From positions 1 to 7,888 of the forward strand of contig CAZPJD010000169.1 in NCBI GenBank assembly GCA_964586775.1: a DNA stretch of 7,888 bases, given 5' to 3'. Shown here piece after piece: positions 1 to 6,420 of the stretch; positions within the stretch are counted from its first letter, which is position 1, and the number at the start of each line of letters is the position of its first letter. Origin of the DNA: JADLEX01 sp964586775. Its GTDB lineage: Bacteria; Lernaellota; Lernaellaia; JACKCT01. The notes below the pieces were generated by a model, which saw only the letters and a program-made list of their open reading frames with translations, made no database searches and had not been told where the DNA came from. The position numbers and the translations under genes are program-made.

Positions 1-869
1 GGCTCTACGGCGCGGCCGACGAAGCCACGCGCCGCATGGCGGACGAGCTCTTCGACGCGCTGACCGAGGCCTACGAGGTGCTGCTGACGCCCGATCGGCG
101 TCGCGAGTACGACGAGTCGATCGCGCGCCACGTGTTCGACGCACCCGCGCCGTCCATGAAGCCCACCGCACCCGCTGTCGAGGATCTCGACGCGATGTTC
201 ACGGCGATCACCGACGACGAGTTCCGCAAACCGGCGGCGCCGGACGGATTCGACGCGCTCTTCGCCGACGCGCGCGAGGCGGCAACGTCGCTCGGAACGG
301 ACGAGGGACCCGCGCCGGTTCGGTCGGAGCAGCCCGCCGCGGCCGCGTCGTCTTTCGACGACGATCTCGAGGCCGCGCTGTGGGAGATCGACGCCGAGCT
401 GTCCAAGCCCTCCGCCGAGGACGAGCGCGAGGTCAACCTCTTCGACGGCGAGATGGGAGTGTCCGAATCGGAGGCCGTGACCTTCGACATGGGCAACCTG
501 CTCAAGGCCGAGCTCGCCTTTCAGGAAGGCGAGGACGCCATGCGCGACGGCGACTTCGCCGGTGCGGCCCGGGCCTTCGCCGAGGCGCTGCGCGTCGCGC
601 CCAACGAGGCCGAGTACCATGCCAGCCTGGGATGGGCGACGTTTTCCTCCGCGCCGGGCGATGACGCGGCGGTCGCGGCAGCGCGCGAGTCGCTCGAACG
701 GGCGGTGGCGATGAATCCCGGCCTCGACATGGCGGTTTATTACCAGGGCATGATCGCACGCCACGCGCGCGATCTCGTGCGCGCGCGCAGCCTGTTCGAG
801 CGCGCATTGCAGCTCAACCCCGACAACGAGGCCGCGGCGAAAGCCCTGCGGGACATCGAGAGGGGTTAG
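1..869 (+). CDS. J-domain/TPR protein, 5' end missing
   Basis: The reading frame is open from the left edge (first full codon at 3), so the N-terminus lies outside the window. The ATG at 36 falls inside a domain and is not the start. The first ~35 residues look like the end of a J domain: the AYEVL...RRREYD segment (nt 69-113) matches the closing helices of DnaJ-type domains. The HPD loop would be upstream and cannot be judged. A long acidic, Ala/Pro-rich, probably disordered linker follows (about nt 126-498). Two to three TPR repeats occupy nt 499-860 (AFQEGEDAMRDGDFAGAARA, then a closing RSLFERALQLNPDN). The TPR part is closely similar to that of the next gene, so this is probably a paralogue that may carry more modules upstream. 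TPRs suggest a protein-binding scaffold; the partner is unknown. The stop lies 2 nt before the next start, indicating co-transcription. Confidence 0.85.
   Translation, partial: LYGAADEATRRMADELFDALTEAYEVLLTPDRRREYDESIARHVFDAPAPSMKPTAPAVEDLDAMFTAITDDEFRKPAAPDGFDALFADAREAATSLGTDEGPAPVRSEQPAAAASSFDDDLEAALWEIDAELSKPSAEDEREVNLFDGEMGVSESEAVTFDMGNLLKAELAFQEGEDAMRDGDFAGAARAFAEALRVAPNEAEYHASLGWATFSSAPGDDAAVAAARESLERAVAMNPGLDMAVYYQGMIARHARDLVRARSLFERALQLNPDNEAAAKALRDIERG
858..865 (+). promoter_or_regulatory. Ribosome binding site deciding the TTG start at 872
   Basis: The purine run GAGAGGGG lies in the last codons of the upstream gene; its GAGG core (860-863) is 8 nt before TTG 872. No ATG or GTG is suitably placed. 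The first in-frame ATG (codon 28) would remove the first strand and helix of the receiver domain, so TTG is the likely start. The site's location inside the upstream gene suggests translational coupling. Confidence 0.6.
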
Positions 870-871
870 CG

Positions 872-2947
872 TTGGCGCAGCGGCCCAAAAACGTTCTCGT
901 CGTCGAAAACACGGAGTCCGAGCGGCGGCAGCTCGTCCGCATCCTCGCGTCCATGGGATACGAAACCTACGAGGCCGGGACCAGCGACGAGGCTCTGCGA
1001 GCGTTCAAGCAGTACCAGCCCGATCTCGTCATCATCGAAATCCTCATCCCCGGCATGGGCGGGCTTTCGGTCTGCAAGCTCATCAAGGATCAGGCCCCCG
1101 ACTGGGCCAAGGTCATCGTGACCTCGAAGCTCATGCAGAGCCGCACCATGGTCGATGCGGCGACGCGCAAGAACAAGGCCGATCGGTTCCTGCAAAAGCC
1201 CTTCGAGGTCGGCGTGCTGACCAAGGCCGTCATCGATCTGATCGGTATCAGCGAGGTCGCGCCGCCGTCTCGGGAGGATTCGCGAAAAGCCTCGGAACCT
1301 GCTCCCATTCCCGCGAACACGAAATCTGTTGTCGACGAAGCGGTGGCGGACACATCGTCGATCGCTCCCGAACCGGCGCCGGTCGAACCGCGCGCGCGGG
1401 CGGTGCGTTCGTTCGAACGCGCCGGATCGTTCTCTCCCGACACGCTGCCCGACCTGCTCGCGTGGGTCATGGAGTCGCGCCTCACCGGCGCGCTGCAGGT
1501 CGAGGGCGAGCCCGGCGCGAAGCAGGCGTTCTTCATGGACGGCTCGCCGGTCTTTGTTCAGTCGAATATCCGCGACGAGTCGCTGGGGCGCATGCTGCTC
1601 GAAAGCGGCCTCATCACCGAGGACGCGTATCGCGAGGTCATGGCGGCGAGCGCCGAGACGGGGCGCAAGGTCGGCAACCTCGTGGTGGAACGCGGGCTCA
1701 TCGGTCCCGAGGAACTGACCGCGCAGCTCTGCCGCCAGACGGCGCTCAAGCTCGCGCAGCTCTTCGCTTGGCCGGCGGGGCGGTATCGTTTCGACGACAA
1801 GGCCCACTATCCCGAAAACGCGGCGACCTTTGAGGCCGCCGCCGCGGACATCTTTCTGCTCGGCTACGAACGATTCGCGCCGGTCGAAGCGCTCGAAAAG
1901 CTCTTCGGCCGCGACCGAAGCGCCGTACCGCTGGCGACCGCTCCGTCGGGCGCATTCGCGAATGCCGACGAACATTTGACCGACGCCCAGCGCGCGCTGC
2001 TGGCCGAGATCGATGGGACGTCGAGCCTTGCCAAGCTATCGTCCCGCACGTCGATGCCGCTCACGGGTTTCCTTCGCGCCTTTTACGCGCTGGTCGCCGT
2101 TGGCGCGATCGGTCTTGGCGACGCCCCGGCTTCGGCCGCGAAACCGGCGACAGCCCCCGCGGCGCGAGCCGTGACCGTGGACGAAAAGGACTTCGCGGCG
2201 CGTATCAATCGCGTCGCCGCGCGCCTCGAAGAGATGTCGTACTTCGAGCTGCTCGGTGTCGAGCCCGACGCCAAGGACGCGCAGATCGACGAGGCGTTTC
2301 GAAAACGGCGCGAGGAGTTCAACCCCGACCTGCTGGGTTTCGACGCTCCCGCTCAGCTCGTGCGTCGCGCTCGTGCGATCCTGACACGGCTGAACGAGGC
2401 CAAGACAACCCTGCAGGACCCCGAGGCGCGGCGACGATACAAACGCAAGACCGCGCGCACGATGGTCGTGGACGAGAACGACCCGCAGGCGATGGCCCGC
2501 AAGAAGAAGATGGATGCCGAGGTGGCGTTTCAAAAGGGCCTCGTGGCGATGGAACGCCGACGCTATCCCTACGCCGTGGAGTGTTTCGACCGCGCCTCGA
2601 CCCTCGACCCCGACGTCGCCGAATACCACGCGCGCACCGGCTACGCGCTTTTCAAGATGCTCGCGAACCAGGACGAGATGTGGGAGGACGCGACGAACCG
2701 CCTGTCGCAGGCGATCCGCATGGACGCCGAGAACGTGAATCATCGCCTGTGGCTGGCCGAGATGCTGCGTCATCGCGGCGACGACGCGACCGCGTACAAG
2801 ATCTACCGCAAGGTGCTCGAGCTCGCGCCGAACCACGAAGAGGCGAAGCGCCACGCGCACTATCTGGGGCAGCAGATCGAGGCGAAGTCGCGCGAGGCCG
2901 ACGACGCGAAGAAATCGTCCGGCGGTCTGTTCGGGAGAAAGAAATGA
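872..2947 (+). CDS. Pseudo-receiver / PATAN (DUF4388) / J-like / TPR scaffold protein
   Basis: This is a 691-residue soluble, multidomain protein without signal peptide or membrane segment. (1) Receiver fold, residues 6-126: the usual acidic pair is E12/N13, the phosphoacceptor position is E56 (LVIIEILIPGMGG), and T84 and K109 (KPF) are kept. It is probably not phosphorylated, and Glu may mimic the phosphorylated state. (2) Variable linker, about 127-185. (3) PATAN/DUF4388 unit, about 190-320, recognisable from LPDLLAWVMESRLTGALQV and FFMDGSPVFV, with two MshEN-like segments (237-260, 266-289). (4) Winged-helix-like stretch, about 368-415. (5) J-like domain, about 455-525, with YFELLGVEPDA and a closing RRRYK, but NPD at 484-486 instead of HPD. 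(6) TPRs, about 549-672, and a basic tail ending GLFGRKK. The domains suggest an adaptor linking signalling inputs to partner proteins; the partners are not visible. A specific function cannot be assigned. Confidence 0.9.
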   Translation: MAQRPKNVLVVENTESERRQLVRILASMGYETYEAGTSDEALRAFKQYQPDLVIIEILIPGMGGLSVCKLIKDQAPDWAKVIVTSKLMQSRTMVDAATRKNKADRFLQKPFEVGVLTKAVIDLIGISEVAPPSREDSRKASEPAPIPANTKSVVDEAVADTSSIAPEPAPVEPRARAVRSFERAGSFSPDTLPDLLAWVMESRLTGALQVEGEPGAKQAFFMDGSPVFVQSNIRDESLGRMLLESGLITEDAYREVMAASAETGRKVGNLVVERGLIGPEELTAQLCRQTALKLAQLFAWPAGRYRFDDKAHYPENAATFEAAAADIFLLGYERFAPVEALEKLFGRDRSAVPLATAPSGAFANADEHLTDAQRALLAEIDGTSSLAKLSSRTSMPLTGFLRAFYALVAVGAIGLGDAPASAAKPATAPAARAVTVDEKDFAARINRVAARLEEMSYFELLGVEPDAKDAQIDEAFRKRREEFNPDLLGFDAPAQLVRRARAILTRLNEAKTTLQDPEARRRYKRKTARTMVVDENDPQAMARKKKMDAEVAFQKGLVAMERRRYPYAVECFDRASTLDPDVAEYHARTGYALFKMLANQDEMWEDATNRLSQAIRMDAENVNHRLWLAEMLRHRGDDATAYKIYRKVLELAPNHEEAKRHAHYLGQQIEAKSREADDAKKSSGGLFGRKK

Positions 2948-5154
2948 GCGACAGCCTGACGGTCTTCATCGCCGACCACGACGACCAGTTTGCGTCTCTC
3001 GCCATGGGTCAGATCGCCGCGCGCGGCATGACGGTGCGAAAGTTCCGCAATGGCGCGGATCTGCTCGAGGCGCTCGAAGAGCAGCGCGTGCCCCCCGACG
3101 TACTGATCCTCGCCGCGCTGCTGCCCGACCGCAACGGCCTGGAGCTGTGCAAAAAGATCAAGGATTACACGCCCTATTCGAAGATCAAGGTCATCCTCGT
3201 CAGCTCGTTCCCGCGCACAGCCCGGTTCGTCAGCGAGGCGAAGACGCGCTACCGCGCCGACTTTTACATCGAGCAGCCCTTCGAGGTGACGCTGCTGCCG
3301 GACGTCGTCGCCAAGGTCGCCGAGGGCGGCGCCGAGGAGATCCAGACGCCCGCGCGAAAGCGCGAGGCCGAGCCAACGACCAAGCCGCCGACCACCGCGA
3401 GGAAGCCCGCAGAATCTTCAGCGCAAACACCCGCCCCCGCCGGCGAAGCCGAGCGACGAAAACCCGAGCAGCGCCGCACGCCCGAAGCCGAATTCGAGCC
3501 ACGCCGCGCGCGACCGGTCCCCCGTGACATGGCGGGCCGACGCGAGTCCGACGCCGCACCGCTTCGTCCCGTTCCACAGCGCCGACCGGTGCGTCGAATG
3601 CTGTCGCTGCCGCTTTCGGGCAACCTGCACGATGTGCTGCTTCCCGAGTTGCTGCTCTACCTTTACCAGAGCCGCTCGACCGGCGTGCTCAAGCTCAAGT
3701 GCGCGGACGAGGAACGGCGCATCACGCTCAAAAACGGCGTGCCCGTCGCCATCGACACCAACTTCATCGCCGATCAGGCCCTCGGTCGTATCCTCATCGA
3801 GCAGGAACGCATCACGCCCGAGCAATTCGACACTGCCAAGCGAACCGCCGATTTTCAGGGGCGGCGTATCGGCGAGGTGCTCGTCGAGATGGGCGCGGTG
3901 ACCAGCCACGAGCTGCTCGCCACGCTGCACTTTCAGGCGCGGCAAAAACTCATGAGCGCGTTCCGCCACCGCGAGGGAACCTACGTCGTCGAGGAAGGCA
4001 CGCCGACGCTGCGCGACACGGGGCAGCTGGAAGACAGCATCCTGTCCATCCTGCTCGCGGGTGTGAAGAACTACTACACCCTCACGCAGCTCGAGAAGCG
4101 CGTTTACGACAACAAACGCCGCGTGGTGGCGAAGAACGACACCTCCACCGTTCGTCGCGGCGCGCTGCAGCTCACGCGCAAGGAATGGGAGCTGCTCGAC
4201 CTCGTGAACGGCGAGCGCACCCTCGGCGAGATCATCAGCCTCGCCGAACTGTCCTTTGTGCGCACGTTCCAGATCGTCTATCTGCTATTCCTCTTCGGCT
4301 TCATCCGCTTCGACGACGACGGCCCGGCGTTCTTCCAGATCGACGAGCCCGTCATGAGCCGCGCCGTGGCCGAGGCCGACGAACTCGCCGCCGCGCCGCC
4401 CGACCCCGGCCGCGCCGTGGTCGAGCTCGAGGGCGAGGGCGAGGATCGGCTGATGCGCCTGCTATACCGCCTCAACGGCATGGCCGCGACGGGAACGGTC
4501 GTCGTGCAATCGCGGCGCGACACACACCGCATCGAACTGCGTCGGGGCAATCCCGTGCGCATCACGTCGGACCGGCTCGATCACTGGAACCTCGGCAGCC
4601 TGCTCGTCGAAAAAAATCTCGTCACCATCGACCAGCGCGACGCCGCCCTCGAAGAGTCGAAGCTCTCGGGCCGTCCGCTGGGAGAGACGTTCCTCAAACG
4701 CGGGGCGATCGGCCCGCACCAGCTTTACGAAGCCCTCGTGGCGCAGGTCGACGCGCGGCTGCAGATGCTCTCCGAAGCGCTCGATGTCGAGGACATCCGG
4801 TTCGAGCCGGGCGCCGATTCGGCGGATGACGCGGGAACGGGCGTGGACGTGCTGCGCGTCATCATCGCGGCGTTTCGTTCGCGCATCCATCGCGAGGCGG
4901 TCGAGGCCGACCTGAAGCCGCACCTGCTGCAAACTCCCAAGATGCCGCCCGCCGCGCAAAGTCGCGTGCGCAAGAACCTCATCGACGCGCGCGAGGCGCA
5001 GCTCGTCAGCTCGTTCAACGGCAAGCGCACGCTCGACCAGATCCTGCGCATCACGCCGATTGGCCGCGACCGGGTGCTCTCGCTCGTTCATTCGCTTTAT
5101 CAGCTCGGTTTGCTCGACTTCGAGTCCGATTTCGAGGCCGACAAGGTGCGTTAG
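2944..5154 (+). CDS. Pseudo-receiver protein with two tandem PATAN (DUF4388) units
   Basis: The start is ATG 2944, with GGGAG at 2933-2937 and a 4-nt ATGA overlap with the previous stop. The frame is open further upstream, but there it is only a shadow of the previous gene. The 736-residue protein begins with a receiver fold (5-125): acidic pair D11/H12, phosphoacceptor position A57 (DVLILAALLPDRNG), S87 for the conserved Thr/Ser, and Q111 for the conserved Lys (EQPFE). It is therefore a pseudo-receiver. A Pro/Arg/Glu-rich linker (about 128-218) leads to two copies of one unit, about 219-470 and 490-730. Each copy has a PATAN beta-rich core, two MshEN-like segments (279-302/308-331 and 549-572/578-601) and a winged-helix-like end (about 409-457 and 682-728). 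There are no membrane segments or catalytic motifs. It probably works with the preceding protein in signalling by protein contacts or ligand binding. The specific role is unknown. Confidence 0.9.
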   Translation: MSDSLTVFIADHDDQFASLAMGQIAARGMTVRKFRNGADLLEALEEQRVPPDVLILAALLPDRNGLELCKKIKDYTPYSKIKVILVSSFPRTARFVSEAKTRYRADFYIEQPFEVTLLPDVVAKVAEGGAEEIQTPARKREAEPTTKPPTTARKPAESSAQTPAPAGEAERRKPEQRRTPEAEFEPRRARPVPRDMAGRRESDAAPLRPVPQRRPVRRMLSLPLSGNLHDVLLPELLLYLYQSRSTGVLKLKCADEERRITLKNGVPVAIDTNFIADQALGRILIEQERITPEQFDTAKRTADFQGRRIGEVLVEMGAVTSHELLATLHFQARQKLMSAFRHREGTYVVEEGTPTLRDTGQLEDSILSILLAGVKNYYTLTQLEKRVYDNKRRVVAKNDTSTVRRGALQLTRKEWELLDLVNGERTLGEIISLAELSFVRTFQIVYLLFLFGFIRFDDDGPAFFQIDEPVMSRAVAEADELAAAPPDPGRAVVELEGEGEDRLMRLLYRLNGMAATGTVVVQSRRDTHRIELRRGNPVRITSDRLDHWNLGSLLVEKNLVTIDQRDAALEESKLSGRPLGETFLKRGAIGPHQLYEALVAQVDARLQMLSEALDVEDIRFEPGADSADDAGTGVDVLRVIIAAFRSRIHREAVEADLKPHLLQTPKMPPAAQSRVRKNLIDAREAQLVSSFNGKRTLDQILRITPIGRDRVLSLVHSLYQLGLLDFESDFEADKVR
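3598..4356 (+). repeat. Protein-level repeat unit 1 (PATAN + winged-helix-like) in the third gene
   Basis: First of two diverged tandem units, about residues 219-470. Landmarks are LLPELLLYLYQSRSTGVLKL, ITLKNGVPVAI, ALGRILIEQ, GRRIGEVLVEMGAVTS and NGERTLGEII. The landmarks recur in the same order in unit 2. Similarity is visible in protein only, so the duplication is old. Confidence 0.75.
4411..5133 (+). repeat. Protein-level repeat unit 2 (PATAN + winged-helix-like) in the third gene
   Basis: Second tandem unit, about residues 490-730. Corresponding landmarks are LMRLLYRLNGMAATGTVVV, IELRRGNPVRI, NLGSLLVEK, GRPLGETFLKRGAIGP and NGKRTLDQIL. Its first half retains fewer hydrophobic core positions than unit 1, so it may have drifted more in function. 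Confidence 0.7.
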
Positions 5155-5171
5155 TTCCGCGCGCGGGTTTT

Positions 5172-5212
5172 CGCGAGGCGCAACGGCTCGGCCGTCGTGC
5201 GTCTCGCGTTTT
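5172..5212 (+). terminator. Rho-independent terminator closing the scaffold operon
   Basis: The arms 5172-5187 and 5191-5208 form an 11-bp outer helix (one G-T pair), a two-base bulge, then a 5-bp inner helix with a TCG loop. TTTT follows at 5209-5212. It begins 17 nt after the stop of the PATAN protein. The T-tract is short, but the stem is long and GC-rich. Confidence 0.7.
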
Positions 5213-5266
5213 CCGGACGATTTTCACCTCCCGGGCATTCCGCGTCTGCTGTGATTGTCGTCATTC

Positions 5267-5294
5267 GTGACAACGGCGGATTCCGTGTTATCTT
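5267..5294 (+). promoter_or_regulatory. Predicted sigma70-type promoter for the site-2 protease gene
   Basis: GTGACA at 5267-5272 matches TTGACA at 5 of 6 positions. A 16-bp spacer leads to TATCTT at 5289-5294 (4 of 6 versus TATAAT), preceded by an extended -10 TG at 5286-5287. Transcription would start near 5301, leaving a leader of about 37 nt. The site lies between a terminator and a strong ribosome binding site, as expected for a new unit. It was judged by eye only. Confidence 0.45.
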
Positions 5295-5323
5295 TTTCCC
5301 GAGGCGTCGCGAAGTGCGGCGCG

Positions 5324-5330
5324 AAGGAGA
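5324..5330 (+). promoter_or_regulatory. Ribosome binding site deciding the TTG start at 5338
   Basis: AAGGAGA lies 7 nt upstream of TTG 5338. It is a near-perfect Shine-Dalgarno sequence and outweighs the in-frame ATG at 5197, which lies inside the terminator hairpin and upstream of the predicted promoter. Confidence 0.8.
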
Positions 5331-5337
5331 TCGGGCA

Positions 5338-6381
5338 TTGCGCTGGTCGTGGGAAGTCGGACGTCCCTTTGGAATCCCGGTGCGGATTCACGCGACGTTT
5401 TTGATTTTGGTCGGCGTCGTGCTCTTCACCGGCGAGGGCGGCAAGTCCGATCCCGCGGCCCTGCTCATCCTGCTCGTCGTCTTTGCGAGCGTGGTGCTGC
5501 ACGAACTCGGCCACTCGCTCGCGGCACGGGCCTACGGCATCGTCGTGCGCGACATTACGCTGTGGCCGCTGGGCGGCATCGCGCGCCTCGAACGCATCCC
5601 CGAGCAGCCCGGCCGCCAGGTCGCCATCGCGGCGGCGGGGCCCGCGGTCAGCTTCGCCCTCGCGGGGCTCATCGCCGTACCCGTGTTCCTGCTCGTTCCC
5701 GACCTGGAACCGAAGACGCGCGCCGAGGAGATCCTGTGGTACGCCGCCGAGATCAATCTCATGCTCGGTCTGTTCAACCTGCTGCCCGCGCTGCCCATGG
5801 ACGGCGGACGCATCCTGCGCGGTGTGCTGGCGATGACGGGTTTGGCGCCCCGCGCCACCTACATCGCCGCGCGCATCGGTCAGGCGTTCGCGATCGCGCT
5901 CGCGGCGACGGGCCTCGCCCTCGGGCGACCCTGGCTCGCGGTCATCGCCGTCTTCATCTTTCTCGCGGCCGAACAGGAGTGGCGCGCGGAGCACGTCGTC
6001 GGGCGCCTGCGTTCGGTGGCCGCATGGCAGGCGATGCTGCGACCGGTGACGACGGCGGGCCGTATGACGAGCGTGGGTTCGCTGGCCGATTTCGCGCAGC
6101 ACGCCGAGCAACGCGACTTTCCCATCACCGAGGGCGGCTCGCTGGTTGGCCTCGTCACGCGGTGGGATCTCGTGCAAGCCGTGCTCGACGGGCGGCGCGA
6201 CGACCCGGTCTTTACGATCATGGAACGAGAAATCCCGACCATCGCGCCTCATGAAACCCTCGACCGCCTGCTGCCGCTGCGCATCCCCTTCGACCGCGTC
6301 GTGCTCCCGGTCGTCGAGGGCCTGCGCGTCGTCGGCCTGCTCACGCCCGAACGGCTCGCCGAGGTTCAGGCGCGGGGCTGA
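5338..6381 (+). CDS. Site-2 protease family (M50) membrane metalloprotease with CBS domains
   Basis: From TTG 5338 the protein has 347 residues. Its N-terminus (SWEVGRPFGIPVRIHATFLI) is the usual opening of SpoIVFB-like M50 proteases, which supports this start. The zinc motif HELGH is at 55-59. The second motif, with metal-ligand D155, is NLLPALPMDGGR at 147-158. About six hydrophobic segments can be seen: around 16-33, 38-60, 96-120, 135-170 (broken by the motif) and two in 178-215. Two degenerate CBS domains fill about 243-345 and probably sense a nucleotide or other ligand on the cytoplasmic side. Family members cleave membrane-embedded substrates such as pro-sigma or anti-sigma factors; the substrate here is unknown and no sigma or anti-sigma gene is adjacent. 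All catalytic residues are present, so the enzyme is predicted active. It appears to be monocistronic, with its own promoter. Confidence 0.93.
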   Translation: MRWSWEVGRPFGIPVRIHATFLILVGVVLFTGEGGKSDPAALLILLVVFASVVLHELGHSLAARAYGIVVRDITLWPLGGIARLERIPEQPGRQVAIAAAGPAVSFALAGLIAVPVFLLVPDLEPKTRAEEILWYAAEINLMLGLFNLLPALPMDGGRILRGVLAMTGLAPRATYIAARIGQAFAIALAATGLALGRPWLAVIAVFIFLAAEQEWRAEHVVGRLRSVAAWQAMLRPVTTAGRMTSVGSLADFAQHAEQRDFPITEGGSLVGLVTRWDLVQAVLDGRRDDPVFTIMEREIPTIAPHETLDRLLPLRIPFDRVVLPVVEGLRVVGLLTPERLAEVQARG

Positions 6382-6389
6382 CCCGGCGG

Positions 6390-6420
6390 CGGCGATCAGG
6401 TCGCCGGATCTCCCAGATCC
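6390..6420. terminator. Possible bidirectional terminator or attenuating hairpins between convergent genes
   Basis: Two perfect 6-bp hairpins share one base: CGGCGA/TCGCCG (6390-6395 and 6401-6406, 5-nt loop) and GGATCT/AGATCC (6406-6411 and 6415-6420, 3-nt loop). They sit where the protease and acetyltransferase genes converge and partly cover the end of the latter. Neither strand has a T-tract, so intrinsic termination is doubtful. Confidence 0.3.

Noticed and set aside
36..38. ATG at 36 as the true start of gene 1
   Set aside because: The frame is open to the window edge and the ATG falls inside the conserved end of a J domain, so the gene must begin upstream.
866..1975. Minus-strand open frame (369 codons) opposite the start of gene 2
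   Set aside because: Low-complexity Arg/Asp/Leu-rich product. The plus strand holds clear receiver and PATAN domains. No ribosome binding site or family signature supports it.
2036..2860. Minus-strand open frame (274 codons) opposite the J and TPR region of gene 2
   Set aside because: The product shows no domain, and the plus-strand frame is covered by recognisable domains; this is a codon-bias shadow.
2581..2943. Upstream extension of gene 3 by 121 codons
   Set aside because: The extension is Arg-rich out-of-frame reading of the gene 2 TPR region. The receiver fold begins right after ATG 2944, which has a good ribosome binding site and a standard ATGA overlap.
3699..4829. Plus-strand open frame (376 codons) within gene 3 in another frame
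   Set aside because: Arg/His/Ala-rich low-complexity product, fully inside a gene with recognisable domains; no start signals.
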